This document shows positions 1-12,101 of a stretch of DNA of 64,000 bases, in pieces. Position numbers and translations under genes: made by a program. Location: positions 536,501-600,500 of the forward strand of contig JAAOOA010000101.1 of assembly GCA_012861695.1 (NCBI GenBank), written 5' to 3'. Each line of letters begins with the position of its first letter. The stretch's first letter is position 1. Source of the DNA: Trematomus loennbergii. Taxonomy: Eukaryota > Chordata > Actinopteri > Perciformes > Nototheniidae. The notes under the pieces are model-generated. The model saw only the letters and a list, made by a program, of their open reading frames with translations, did no database searches and had not been told where the DNA came from.

Positions 1-106
1 GCTCTTTACTTTTCACATGAATAATGCACCATGTTTATGCTATCAGGTCTTTAAGCTCCACAATATTGCAACAATTATAAGAGCTATACACTATGAATAA
101 TATTAA

Positions 107-1670
107 AGATGACAAATTATATTATTCAGGTTTAATATCAGTATGTAGTGTCTCTACTTTAAAGAGTCCTCTCCTGCTGATGTTCAGGTGTATATCAGTA
201 TGTAGTGTCTCTACTTTAAAGAGTCCCTCTCCTGCTGATGTTCAGGTGTATATCAGTATGTAGTGTCTCTACTTTAAAGAGTCCCTCTCCTGCTGATGTT
301 CAGGTGTATATCAGTATGTAGTGTCTCTACTTTAAAGAGTCCTCTCCTGCTGATGTTCAGGTGTATATCAGTATGTAGTGTCTCTACTTTAAAGAGTCCC
401 TCTCCTGCTGATGTTCAGGTGTATATCAGTATGTAGTGTCTCTACTTTAAAGAGTCCTCTCCTGCTGATGTTCCGGTGTATATCAGTATGTAGTGTCTCT
501 ACTTTAAAGAGTCCTCTCCTGCTGATGTTCAGGTGTATATCAGTATGTAGTGTCTCTACTTTAAAGAGTCCTCTCCTGCTGATGTTCAGGTGTATATCAG
601 TATGTAGTGTCTCTACTTTAAAGAGTCCTCTCCTGCTGATGTTCAGGTGTATATCAGTGTGTAGTGTCTCTACTTTAAAGAGTCCTCTCCTGCTGATGTT
701 CAGGTGTATATCAGTATGTAGTGTCTCTACTTTAAAGAGTCCTCTCCTGCTGATGTTCAGGTGTATATCAGTATGTAGTGTCTCTACTTTAAAGAGTCCT
801 CTCCTGCTGATGTTCAGGTGTATATCAGTATGTAGTGTCTCTACTTTAAAGAGTCCTCTCCTGCTGATGTTCAGGTGTATATCAGTATGTAGTGTCTCTA
901 CTTTAAAGAGTCCTCTCCTGCTGATGTTCAGGTGTATATCAGTATGTAGTGTCTCTACTTTAAAGAGTCCTCTCCTGCTGATGTTCAGGTGTATATCAGT
1001 ATGTAGTGTCTCTACTTTAAAGAGTCCTCTCCTGCTGATGTTCAGGTGTATATCAGTATGTAGTGTCTCTACTTTAAAGAGTCCTCTCCTGCTGATGTTC
1101 AGGTGTATATCAGTATGTAGTGTCTCTACTTTAAAGAGTCCTCTCCTGCTGATGTTCAGGTGTATATCAGTATGTAGTGTCTCTACTTTAAAGAGTCCTC
1201 TCCTGCTGATGTTCAGGTGTATATCAGTATGTAGTGTCTCTACTTTAAAGAGTCCTCTCCTGCTGATGTTCAGGTGTATATCAGTATGTGTGTCTCTACT
1301 TTAAAGAGTCCTCTCCTGCTGATGTTCAGGTGTATATCAGTATGTAGTGTCTCTACTGGGACATGTCTTCATGCTTTAATGTTCAAAAAGCTCTTTATTT
1401 TTCTCATACTGCCTGTGCTGCAGCACCTCTTTTCACCCTCTGTCTGAAACCAGAGCCCAGTCTGCTCTGATTGGTTATCTGGCCGGCTCTGTTGTGATTG
1501 GTCAACCGCTAAGAGATGTCCCGCCCCTTAGCCTATCACAACAATGTGTTGGAGCGCTACACGGGGGGGGGGGGATTTTAACCTTTGCTGACCATTTACA
1601 TGCACTAAAATCGATATAACACACTACATGAAGGGAAACCCAGAAGAAAAAAAAGCATAGTAGGGCCTCT
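107..1670 (+). mobile_element. TTAA MITE family 1, copy with amplified 57-bp end
   Basis: Flanked by TTAA at 103-106 and 1671-1674. The right part (1357-1670) matches the family 1 body seen at 49.5 kb; the right terminus reads AGTAGGGCCTCT|TTAA. The left terminus is diverged and its first segment is amplified into the array at about 149-1356. It has no coding capacity. TTAA target duplication suggests mobilisation by a piggyBac- or Kolobok-like transposase; the source element is not in this window. Confidence 0.8.
149..1356 (+). repeat. 57-bp minisatellite, about 21 copies
   Basis: Tandem units of 57 bp (58 bp where CCTCTCC is CCCTCTCC), reading TTTAAAGAGTCC...CTGATGTTCAGG...TGTAGTGTCTCTAC. 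Units are nearly identical (rare changes such as TTCCGG for TTCAGG and GTGTGTAG for GTATGTAG). Since 57 is a multiple of three, one frame stays open as an artefactual 19-residue repeat. The unit corresponds to the terminal segment of MITE family 1. Confidence 0.95.
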
Positions 1671-1674
1671 TTAA

Positions 1675-2434
1675 ATTGCATCGTTACTATCAAATAGATT
1701 CAAAGTCTGCCCTGATTGACTCACATTTCTCTTCCTTTCTGCCAGAGTACTCTTTGACTTACTTGCTGAGGTTGATTCATTTGATGGTCACATAATTAAT
1801 TGATATCAAAATAGTTGCTTTACTCTGCCTCTCATGTTGTTGGTTCTACTTTCAGCACCTGCCTGTTTATAGTCTGAGTCATTTGTTGCAGAATTTAAAT
1901 TATGAATTTAAAAGTGGATTTCGGCACGTTTTGGCAGTGACTACATAGTGTATATTCAACACACAGAGGTCTCATTAATGCCCTCCTGTTGTCGGCATAT
2001 TAATCGTCTGATGTGTGATGGAGCTGCTAAATATTGGAGAAACGTTTTAACAGCCTTGAAACATTTGAATGTGTTCCTGTTGATGGCAGGTATCCTTGAA
2101 ATGCCGAACAGCAGGTGCTTAGAGAACACACTCCCTGCTGCCAGTGGGATGCATTGACTGCTGATAATGGCTTCTTCCTCACCTGATATCTCTTTATTTT
2201 CTCTATTTGCTAAGTGGTGTTTTCAAGATTTGGCTTGGTAGGAAAACAAAACAAGTGTACAAGTGTGTATAATATTGCTGAAAGGGACCCATATTTTCTT
2301 TAAACTTGTCACTTTTAGGCATTTGTAGGATCATAGACTGTATAAGAAGTGGACAGAGTCACTGTAATGTCACCTGTCGCCATGTGGACTAGGGGTTTTG
2401 AAGCATCAAGTTTGGAACCAGAAGTTACATTACA
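1675..2434. other. No gene seen
   Basis: Unique AT-rich sequence. No splice-supported coding region and no clear repeat. Confidence 0.5.
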
Positions 2435-2435
2435 T

Positions 2436-2490
2436 TACATTTAGCTGGCGCTTTATCAAAGCAACTACAATGAGTGCAATAAACCATAAA
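2436..2490 (-). repeat. SINE/LINE-type 3' tail
   Basis: TTACATTACATTTAGCTGGC followed by GCTTTATCAAAGC is the reverse complement of the ATGTAATGTAA tail also seen at 8988-9028, 45766-45803 and 47500-47530. A fragment only. Confidence 0.5.
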
Positions 2491-2557
2491 AATACAAACT
2501 CCTGAACAACCAGAAGTGACATTACTGCTTTCACAAGTGCTACTGCATTTTCTTTAA

Positions 2558-3042
2558 AGGGGACCTATCTTGCAAAATGCACTTTTGTACGTCTTTTATA
2601 CATGAATATGTGTCCCCGGTGTTCCAGGGAACTCGCCAAGTGTCAGAAAACACAACCCTCTCTATTTTCCTCCATACCCAAATCTCTAAAAAAGGGGCTG
2701 CAACGGATCTGATAAAAACTGATCCAGATTTGAACACTGTCCTGACGTCAGGACGGTGGCGCTACGGCTATTGGGCCAACTCCACCAATCAGGAGGAGAC
2801 AGCCACGGCATTGCCGTTCGAAAGCGCTGGAGACATTGTAGTACATATGCCAGGCCTGTAGATGGTGCTGTTCTCACAGAATCAGCCCTTGCTAAAACAG
2901 ATCTAAAAAATGTCAAATTGAGCAAATGAGGCATGGCTCAAATGCATGATCTGTTGGTATTTTGAAAAAAATATATATAAATATGCCTTATATAGGTATG
3001 GTCCTACACTATATTATTCAAATATAGCATGATAGGTCCACT
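2558..3042 (+). mobile_element. TTAA MITE family 3, copy 1
   Basis: A 485-bp element with TTAA on both sides (2554-2557, 3043-3046) and inverted ends AGGGGACCTATCTTGC / GCATGATAGGTCCACT. The body contains CCTGACGTCAGGACGGTGG and the CCAATCAGGAGGAG stretch. Copies at 15.3 and 35.4 kb are in the opposite orientation. An open frame across part of the body is shared between copies but has no recognisable domain. Confidence 0.85.
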
Positions 3043-3059
3043 TTAAATAAGCTTCAACA

Positions 3060-3560
3060 AGAAGTAACACAATGGGGTGGATTTAAGTACAACCAAACAC
3101 TAAATCAGCTTTTTTAGGCAACATTAAATCAAACCTTTCATGAACTGAAACCACACTGTGAAAAGGTTGAAGTTGTAAAAAACTGACAACTCCCACATTG
3201 GAGAACACTGTGTCACAAGCAAACACAACGTTATTGTCTATTATTCTGTAAATGGGATCATAATTCACAAAATAAGCATCATTCTGTATTAAGAAGTCTT
3301 TCATTTCTAGACTAGAAATTGTGACCACAAACTAATCAGGGAAATGTTTACTGAGGTAATACATCAGGGAGAAGTATAGGTGATTTTCTTATAGACTTCT
3401 ATTCAATTATTTTTGCAACCAGTGAATTCGCCCCCTGCTGGCCATTTGAAAGAATGCAGATTTAAATCACTTCTGCATCGGTTTCGCTTTTCATACCTGG
3501 AGTTGCTGCTTGGTTTGTGTTTGACAGACACACACATCAGCTGCTGGCTGACTGTAATTC
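3060..3560 (+). repeat. Dispersed repeat family 6, copy 1
   Basis: Shares blocks with 6160-6500 and 29930-30190: CCACACTGT(G)AAAAGG, CAGGGAAATG then ACTGAGGTAATA, TTTTCTTATAGACTTC and CCCCCTGCTGG. Class unknown; boundaries approximate. Confidence 0.55.
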
Positions 3561-4998
3561 CCACAGGAAGTGGGAAGTGTGGCCAACCAACACCGACACA
3601 CCGTCACTACAACACAGCAGCTGGCGACAAATATCCGGAATACACAGCTGGAGCATCGTTCTGCGAAGCAATGTTCATTCCTTTAGTTCGATGCATAGCC
3701 TGTTCAATTTATTCATTTTTACGACACGTGGTCCTCCCACTGAGCAGAAGATCTGATTAAACCTGGAGCATCCTGCTGTGTAAATAAATGTGCATATTAA
3801 TGAGGAAAATGGGATTATATTGAGGTACATTTGAGACCTAATTAAATCCAAGCTAATGGTATGTGAGAGCTCCAATCATTTCATAATTCATGATGGGAGA
3901 AGAAAACATTGATTGCTGTCAATCATATTCTTCCTCTTAATAAAATTCTCCTGTGAGTCCTGATGCATTATGCTGCCCTTCACGGTCAATACCACTCATA
4001 TCCTTGATGAAGATGAAGGTCATGGGTGCAATATAGACAAGGTTATCATAGCAGCACTTAAATAGCATTGTCTTGATATTGATATATGATGATAAGTGAT
4101 GACAAGTCCTCTAAATTAAACAACAAAACACATCGATTGTCCACTCCTTCCATCATAACACATGTGTTCGTTGCGATCTGATTTGATGCCTCAATCTACA
4201 GGATGACATCTAGATTGCTCCCTTACCAATGCTTACGACTACAACTTGGTAAAAGGGGGGTTGTGTTTTGGTGTTGAAATAATTACTTTGTTAAGTACAA
4301 TATTATTGGAAAGTCATCCGTATTGGTAGATTTTAATTGAAATATTTAAACATCTGCCTGATAAGAACATTTCCACCACTATGACGATGATAGTGCAGAT
4401 AAATCATACGCTGTTATTATGCGTCGAATACGTGGAGACAACAACAGTGTCTGCAGTCACACAGAAACATCCACCTGTCTTACCTGAGACTGACCTATGA
4501 GGGATAAGATAACGGCTTATCAGTTTTCTAGCTTGGACTTTAAAGTGGGGCAAATGTTTCACTAAGGACCAAAGCTGCTTACAGTATATAGCATACTTTG
4601 GCAAATTGTGTTTGGTTACACATCACCTTGACATTTTATTCAATCATATTGTTAATATATTATTGAGTTTTAAGCCACAGTATGTAAATCATGAATAGAG
4701 AGTTGACATTCATATCCACCAGAGGACAGACTTGATGTTCTCTGCAATTAGATGGAAAGGAATGGGTGCATTGGCATCTACAAAGGACTCAAATAAGTTG
4801 TAAAAAAAATGTAAATGCCAATATTGTGTCTCTAATTAAGTAACAACATCTCCATATGGGAGGTTTTATATATAAATATCTTTATGGAGATCTGATGCAA
4901 AATGGGATTATGGCAGGACAGTGGGAGGGATATTATTTGGGTTACTTGTTTTTTCTCTCGGCTTAAACATCAGGTGTTTTACTGAGAACTGTCTGACT
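3561..4998. other. No gene seen
   Basis: AT-rich single-copy sequence with short scattered frames only. Confidence 0.5.
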
Positions 4999-5224
<226 letters not shown>

Positions 5225-5328
5225 CAGCTGTCACTTTATTCTGTCTGAAGTGGATGAAACGAAGGAGAGTGAAGGATTAATCAAGTGTCGAAACGCGACC
5301 AGTGATGACATCTCATCAGCAGCACCTG

Positions 5329-5350
5329 GTGTGTGTGTGTGTGTGTGTGT
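5329..5350 (+). repeat. Short (TG)n
   Basis: Eleven TG dinucleotides just upstream of the proposed first exon. Confidence 0.9.
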
Positions 5351-5369
5351 CAGCCTCACAACTCGAGCA

Positions 5370-5485
5370 CGGCAGCCGCTTTCTGGTCTCCATGCCAACC
5401 TCAATGGCTGTTCATGTTGGAGCATGCTCAGTCTGGCTCCCCTCCCGGCAACAATAGCCAGTGAGAGGGAACACACACACACACA

Positions 5486-5516
<31 letters not shown>

Positions 5517-5629
5517 TCTACTCCAGCTCACAGTGGGAGTGAGACGGAGAGGAGAGGCTGCTTACTGCGCTGCGGAGCTCTTAACACACACACCGAGCAA
5601 CGAACACACACACTCCTTCCCTAACAAAG
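5370..5629 (+). other. Probable non-coding first exon and promoter region of the RhoGEF
   Basis: A locally GC-rich stretch between a TG array and a CA array ends in a good donor (AAAG|GTGAGT) at 5629/5630. No long frame with an ATG is present, so it would be 5' UTR. The left boundary is a guess and no TATA box is evident. Linking it to exons 28 kb downstream is inference from strand, donor quality and the absence of any other + strand gene between them. Confidence 0.4.
5471..5517 (+). repeat. (CA)n with CT interruption
   Basis: ACACAC, then CTCTCTCTCT, then CACACA. Inside the proposed RhoGEF first-exon/promoter region. Confidence 0.9.
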
Positions 5630-6159
5630 GTGAGTACAGAAACCTGCAGACATTACTCTGAATGTTGTGGTTTTTATATCCTCCGCTGAGGAGTTTGTAG
5701 CATCATTTAAAATAAAAACAGCTAAAGAGTAGAGACAGTTGTTGCCTGTGGGAAACTAGAGGAAGCATGTGCTCAGCTTTGTGGGTGACTTTTTGTATGA
5801 TGGCATGATTATATTCATATCCCCTCATTTATCCAGCTTGGGGATACATGGATCTGTCTTTTTATAAATTGCAAAAGGACGTTGAATATTGATTCTGCTC
5901 AATCGGAGGTGTAGTAGTTGACAAAGCATGGGATCGCTCAATAATTCATGTAGCCTTGTATGGAGGAAAGTCAGGGGATGACAGCAGGTGTAATGTGACG
6001 CTTTGCATGGACACAGATAGCTCTTTTATTCTCTTTTGACAGCTCAGTTTTACAACCTTGTGTTTGCTTATTCAGAGCTGCGTATCATGCATTAGGCATT
6101 TTGAAACCTGTCATATCTACACTCATTTGGATGGAAATAAATAAGACATGTTGAGGCGA

Positions 6160-6520
6160 CCAATCATCAATCAACCACACTGTAAAAGGGTTAAAGTTCT
6201 AAGACAGAAGCCACACAACACACTAACTGGACAATACTGTCACAATTTAGTGTCCGCCTTACAGCATACAGTATTCTATCGTCTATTTTTCTATAAATAC
6301 GTACATAATTTACCAAATTAATCATGCTGTTTTGAAGAAGACTTGGAACTAGCGATTGAGGCCATAAACTCATCAGGGAAATGTTTACTGAGGTAATAAA
6401 TCAAGTGAGAAGAAGAGCAATTTTCTCATAGACTTCCATACAATTGGACTTCCATTTGTCATGTAGTCGCCCCCTATAAAGCACTCCTGCATTGGTTTGT
6501 TTGCTCTTATTTCTCGTTGT
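6160..6520 (+). repeat. Dispersed repeat family 6, copy 2
   Basis: Similar to 3060-3560 (CAGGGAAATGTTTACTGAGG, TTTTCTCATAGACTTCCAT, GTCGCCCCCT). Directly abuts a family 4 MITE on its right. Confidence 0.55.
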
Positions 6521-6608
6521 CTACTGTTTATCAAGCATTTTCTAAGCTTGTTATATTCACGCTCTGTTGACCCTGTGATGTTATTTAAAAGGTGAAAGTC
6601 CTCCTTAA

Positions 6609-6990
6609 AGGTGGGGTATAAGAATGGAGAAACCAGCTCGAGTGCGCTAGAATTTGAAACTACGCATCCGAACAAAATCTGCTGCCCTTCCTTCAGACTT
6701 CCTTACAGAGCCCTTCTCCAACACACACGAACGCGCACATGACCAATGAGGGCACGAGATAAGTTTGTGCACAGATGGAAGGCTGACGGCAGGTAGGCCA
6801 TCCAGTTATTTTAGCCGGGCCGGCTCAGATGATTGGTCGTGCTTTTTACAGCGCCACGGCTTCCACAGATGAATTTTTTTTATGTATTTATTGTCAAAGC
6901 ATTTAAGATATTCATTGCTATCGGGATGTTAAGAGCATTCCATGGAATATAACAAAAAGTGTTTCTGAAATAACATTACATACCCCGCCT
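6609..6990 (+). mobile_element. TTAA MITE family 4, copy 1
   Basis: TTAA at 6605-6608 and 6991-6994; ends AGGTGGGGTATAAG and ATACCCCGCCT. The body holds CGAACGCGCACATGACCAAT, GGGCCGGCTCAGATGATTGG and TTCCATGGAATATAAC. 382 bp, non-coding. Confidence 0.85.
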
Positions 6991-7215
6991 TTAAAGGAAA
7001 TGATAAATAGATATACCATGATGCTCAGCTACCTGTGTAAATGTCATATGATCTGCAGGCAGGTGGAGGGAATGTGAGCGTCTCCTCATGGCTGGCCCTT
7101 GAAATCCTGCGTCTGTCTGTCTGTATTTGATCCGTCTGCTGTGTATCAGGCGGTCAGCATGAAAGATATCTTCAATATTATCCTGTAGTCTTGCCCCATT
7201 TCTCTCTCAGATGCA

Positions 7216-7335
<120 letters not shown>

Positions 7336-8095
7336 AGACAGACTCGCCTCCTCAAGATTAATTGTTGTGCCTGATAAATTCCTGTTTAGTCGATAGTGTA
7401 TTCCAGCCCCTTGTTCACTGAGCAGCATGAATATGTAAACTGGAGGTGCAAGCATGGCTGGGTGATATATTTCTTATCAATATGAGGGTATGAATGACAA
7501 TATTTCTCATTATTGATGGATATGACTATATGGAACATGTATGTACACAATCTAATGGTTGTTCCATGCAAATGAGATGCAGTATTGCTTTTAGAAAAGA
7601 AGACTGTTTAGAACCAGAACAAACTTTTTTGAATGGAATTTTGCTTTAAAAAAACCTTAATCCAAACTAAAGAATAGTCAATAACATCACATGCATAGTG
7701 AAAATTGGCAGAATACATAATTCTCCATTAAAAAGGCATAGGCTATAAATGTAAGGATATAATGAAAATGCTGGACACGTTACATTTCTGCTTGACATAC
7801 GACTTAAACCTGCATTCATAGATTTGTATTGGCTGATTAGGGGACAGATACAAACCTTGTAAAACACACCACTAACATCCGGTAGAATCTCCCTATAGAG
7901 TTTGGCTTGTGTTAATAACCAGTCATCTTTTTACACATCGAGCAACAAGATCATTTCTTTAAAATCGTTTTTTAACTACCTGATAAATGTAAGTCTAATA
8001 TTAACTTCCTGTTTAGCTAATTGCTGTAGTTTGGTCTCCAGGGACTCCTTCTCAATAGTCCACTTTCTTTGACAGCTTTAGATGCTTACTGTCTA

Positions 8096-8952
8096 TGGTG
8101 CGCTGTACGGTACGGTGCGCTGTACGGTACGGTGCGCTGTGCGCTGTACGGTGCACTGTACGGTGCGCTGTACGGTGGTGCGCTGTGCGCTGTACGGTGC
8201 ACTGTACGGTGCGCTGTACGGTGGTGCGCTGTACGGTGGTACGGTGCGCTGTACGGTGGTGCGCTGTACGGTGCGCTGTACGGTGCGCTGTACGGTGTAC
8301 GGTACGGTGCGCTGTACGGTGGTGCGCTGTACGGTGGTACGGTGCGCTGTACGGTGTGCGCTGTACGGTGCGCTGAACGGTACGGTGCGCTGTACGGTGC
8401 GCTGTACGGTGTGCTGTACGGTACGGTGCGCTGTACGGTACGTGTGCTGTACGGTGCGCTGTGCGCTGTACGGTACGGTGCGCTGTACGGTACGGTGCGC
8501 TGTACGGTGCGCTGTACGGTGCGCTGTACGGTGCGCTGTGCGCTGTACGGTGCGCTGTACGGTGCGCTGTACGGTGGTGCGCTGTACGGGTGCGCTGTAC
8601 GGTGGTGCGCTGTACGGGTGCGCTGTACGGTGGTGCGCTGTACGGTGGTGCGCTGTACGGTGCGCTGTACGAGTGCGCTGTACGAGTGCGCTGTACGAGT
8701 GCGCTGTACGAGTGCGCTGTACGAGTGCGCTGTACGAGTGCGCTGTACGAGTGCGCTGTACGGTGCGCTGTACTGTGCGCTGTACTGTGCGCTGTGCTGT
8801 GCGCTGTGCGCTGTACGGTGCGCTGTACGGTGCGCTGTACTGTGCGCTGTACGGTGCGCTGTACGGTGCGCTGTACTGTGCGCTGTACGGTGCGCTGTAC
8901 GGTGCGCTGTACGGTACGGTGCGCTGTACGGTGCGCTGTACGGTGCGCTGTA
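8096..8952 (+). repeat. 12-bp GC-rich minisatellite
   Basis: About 860 bp of GTGCGCTGTACG units with variants: extra GGT, missing TACGGT, TACTGT, and a run of seven TACGAGTGCGCTG-type units at about 8668-8760. The core contains the self-complementary words GCGC and GTAC. Stop codons are absent in most frames, giving several artefactual 300-residue frames on both strands (GALYG- and TAHR-type repeats). Confidence 0.95.
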
Positions 8953-8974
8953 TGGGGATTGTCCACAGTACTGA

Positions 8975-9028
8975 ATGTATGTAAGTCGCTTTGGATAAAA
9001 GCAAGTCAAATGTAATGTAATGTAATAT
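8975..9028 (+). repeat. SINE/LINE-type 3' tail
   Basis: CGCTTTGGATAAAAGCAAGT then (ATGTA)n, a common teleost retroposon tail, lying immediately to the right of the 12-bp minisatellite. Confidence 0.55.
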
Positions 9029-10460
9029 TTGTTGCTGTACCAGAGTTGGTTTTAATCTCCGTACCGCTGCGGTTTATCACTAAAACATTTTTTGGAGCTT
9101 GTAAATGTTCCACTTTTTAACATGTAGATGCTAACTGTCTGCCTGTTGTTTAGTGTTGTGCCAGACTTGGTTTTAATCTTTAATTGCCTGCTGTTTTTCA
9201 CTAAACTCTATATTTTCCACCGACCGGTTGCTGCTGTGCATGAGTTGGTTTTAATCTATATATCTATGTGATTTATCACAGCTATTTCCCATTAGTCATG
9301 TGATTCATTGTTTATATAATATATTGATTACTTCTGCCCTAAATGCTTAAGTGTTTCTAGTTAGATGGTTGCCTGCTTCATTATCTGTCAATGCACTATG
9401 CTCTGAATCGACTAACTGTTTCATCTCTTATATAAACTATAAATACTTTGCTTCTCTCTTCTTCTTCTTCTTCTTCTTCTTCTTCTTCTTCGCGTCATCA
9501 CTCCACTACCCAGAGGAGGAACAATGGCAGCTGAAATTTAAACTGGAAAACAGACGAGTAAGACACAAGAGGCGAGGACACACGGGAAGACAGACAGAGG
9601 AGATAATAGAGAGCTGTGGAGTGATAGATGGCAGACAGGGACAGAGAGAGTGAGAGGCACTCTTTCACCCTGCGGGAAATTGGAAAATAAATTGAGTTGA
9701 CACAGGCAGGTTTGCATAGATGCTGGGGAGTGGGAGGAGAGCGCTTTGGACTCGGGGCTTAGGAAGTTCACGCCAGGCTAATCATCCCTGGACCCACCGG
9801 TTAGCGCGAGCAAAAGGCTTCCTGGGGCGAGTAATGAGGAATATCCATCTGCCATTGATGAAGAGATACAATCCTCTTCAGCTGCCTTGTGTCTAATTGT
9901 CTTTCGGTTGTGTTTCCGTGGATCCTTCTTGTTTTGCAGAAGTGTTTCAGCTGCCATAGTGAGAATCCAGTGGGAGTATCTTCTGTACGGATGTTGGGCA
10001 GAATTTAAAGTGGCACCCAGTGTGGGGATGTCAAGTTTGATTTTCAGAGCGGAGAGTGTTTGAGCGGACAGATGTCTGAGCAATGTGAAGCATCTCCTCT
10101 TCATTTTCTCTGTGTTTTCTTCATCATCGATTCTCCTCGAAATATGTATTTTTAAATCTCCATACATCTAGCTTCTAAAGATACAGTTAGAAACCCTCAT
10201 GGTTGGTGCACCCCCTTTCATTGGCACTTAATGAGGGTTATTCCTGGGATACTAAGTTGTAATGTTGGAAGAAATATTCTTTTTTTGTGTGCAAGGATCT
10301 GATAATATTCTCATTTCTCATACAATGGGTCGTATGATATCGTACAAAAGGTTATTCCATATTTTCCGCTTATTCTCCTATACAGATGTTTAGCAACAAG
10401 TGTCAATTTCCGTTCGTTACAAGCATACAGTCTTTTGAAAATGAACTTAACAAACAACCT
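9029..10460. other. No gene seen; one (CTT)n
   Basis: Single-copy sequence. A (CTT/TTC)n run of about 35 bp lies at 9457-9491. Nothing else recognised. Confidence 0.5.
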
Positions 10461-10463
10461 TAA

Positions 10464-11012
10464 AGGTCCCATGTCATGGCCATTTCTACTGATCATAATT
10501 CCATTGTTGAGGTCTACTAGAATAGATTTCAATTGTTCAATGTTCCAAAATCACATTGGTTTCTCATACAGCATCTCTGTATAGTATGTGTATTCACTCT
10601 CTGTCCTAAACGGCTTGTTGGAGCTTCTGCCCCCCCCTCCCTGTGAGCCCAGTGTGCTCTGATTGGTCGGGACGTTGCGAGGCTCGTTGCGAGGCTCGTT
10701 GCGAGGCTCGTTGCTGCTCGCCGCTGCTGCGAGGAGCGGACATGTTTCCGGGTCGGCGATACAGAGAGACACAGCTAAACTCATCCTGAGCACACACAAA
10801 CACTCACAGCCGAAGTAAAAAGAATAAGTGTGGCTTGATATTGAGTAAGAACAAGGTTTATAACGCTGTGAGAATGGGTCTGCGGAGAGCATTTCTCCGC
10901 GATCCCAACTCGTCTATTACCAGCGTTCAGGGAGCTCTATGCAAGTCAATGGGACTCCCTGTTAGTTAGCCAAGGATCCTGGTGTGTGAGGTGCTCCAAG
11001 GATTGGTCCAGC
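10464..11012 (-). mobile_element. TTAA MITE family 2, truncated copy
   Basis: The end AGGTCCCATGTCATGGCC follows TTAA (10460-10463) and the body matches the complete copy at 12.1 kb in reverse. Homology stops near 11010 (CCAAGGATTGG), so the other terminus is lost. A 14-bp unit (GCGAGGCTCGTT..) is repeated three to four times near 10675-10715. Confidence 0.8.
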
Positions 11013-11124
11013 TAGTTATAGCTGTGATGTATTGGCAATAAAATGGAGAATCCATGCCTTGAAGAAGATGCACATACTTGCAGACCATAATATATTACAC
11101 TCACAGGCATGCACAGAATATAAA

Positions 11125-11165
11125 CACGCACGCACGCACGCACACACACACACACACACACACAC
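11125..11165 (+). repeat. (CA)n, imperfect
   Basis: GCACGCACGCACG leading into about 12 CA units. Confidence 0.9.
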
Positions 11166-11289
11166 TACAGAGTTCATACAGCCTTTGAGTGTTGATGCTT
11201 GTAAGTCAGGTCTCTGTAACCCGTGGAGACAGATGATCAATGGCTCTCCATCCTCCTCATTTCCAATCACAACACCCACCTACCCCCCC

Positions 11290-11660
11290 CCCAATACCAT
11301 GCCTTTCCCTACTTCTCCTTCTTCTTCTCTCCTCTCGTTTCCTCTTGTTTCCTATCCTCCCGTCCTTTCCTTTCATTTCCCTTCCTCTCCTTCTTTACTT
11401 TTCCTTTCCCTTTTTGTCCTTTCCTTTCCTTCTTTGTAATTTTCTGTCATTTACTTCCCTTTTCCTTTATTCCTGTCCTGTCATGTTCTGCTCCTTTAAC
11501 CCCTCTCCTCTCCTCTCCTCTCCTCTCCTCTCTCATCCTATGTTTGTTGTATCTCTCATTTCCTATTGCTCCCTGTTCTTTCCTTTCATTCCCACTCCTC
11601 TCCTTTCCTTTCACTTGTCTTTCCTTTCCTTTCCCGTCTCTCCTCTCCTCCCCCTCGCAG
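11290..11660 (+). repeat. Long pyrimidine tract
   Basis: About 370 bp of mostly C and T on the + strand (CCTTTCC, TCTCC and a run of five TCCTC units near 11504-11530). Polypurine-polypyrimidine tracts with mirror symmetry can form triplex DNA; no function is implied. Confidence 0.85.
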
Positions 11661-12101
11661 TTTAATCCTTTAACATGCATGTCCTTGGCTTCTAGGGGAG
11701 AAATAAGAGGGGGTTTTCCTGCCTCCTCTCCCCTCTTGTACCCCCCTCCCTCTTGCTGTGACTCATCCCAAATGCCTTCAGCAGATCCAGATTCTTCGAG
11801 GCGTCGGTAGCCGGTCGATAAACAGGCCATGATGATTCTGTGATGGATCCTTCTTAAAGCCGACAATGAGCCGACATGAAAGACCTATTTGAAAACATCG
11901 ACCCCCCCCCCCGAAGGTCAAGGGGCAGCATTGATTTAAAGACAGGTGGCAGCACAGAGAAACACGTGGCTGAAATTTATTTTAATTTATTTATAAGATT
12001 CATAGACTCTTTTCCAAGTAATACATTATTAAACGTTTGCCTGCGTGGAAATTGTAAGCAGTGATGGGCAGTAGGTGCGTTTACTCAAGTTCTTCTCTTA
12101 A

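Noticed and set aside
411..1304. Open frame of a perfect 19-residue repeat
   Set aside because: The 57-bp unit is a multiple of three and derives from a MITE end; the same unit is non-coding in other copies.
149..1356. CRISPR-like periodicity
   Set aside because: Units are directly joined with no spacers, and the genome is a vertebrate.
2577..2861. A frame beginning MHFCTSF shared by all three family 3 MITEs
   Set aside because: Shared through common ancestry of the repeat; ends differ in frame and no domain is recognised.
8052..9015. Several 300-residue open frames on both strands (GALYG, TVRC, TAHR, SAPY repeats)
   Set aside because: Produced by a 12-bp repeat lacking stop codons; frames are equally open on both strands and have no start context or domain.
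11223..11866. Ser/Phe/Pro-rich frames at 11.2-11.9 kb
   Set aside because: Arise from a pyrimidine-rich tract; open in more than one frame.
12061..12097. Second hAT MITE
   Set aside because: Only about 35 bp of similarity remains next to the family 2 insertion; too short to call.
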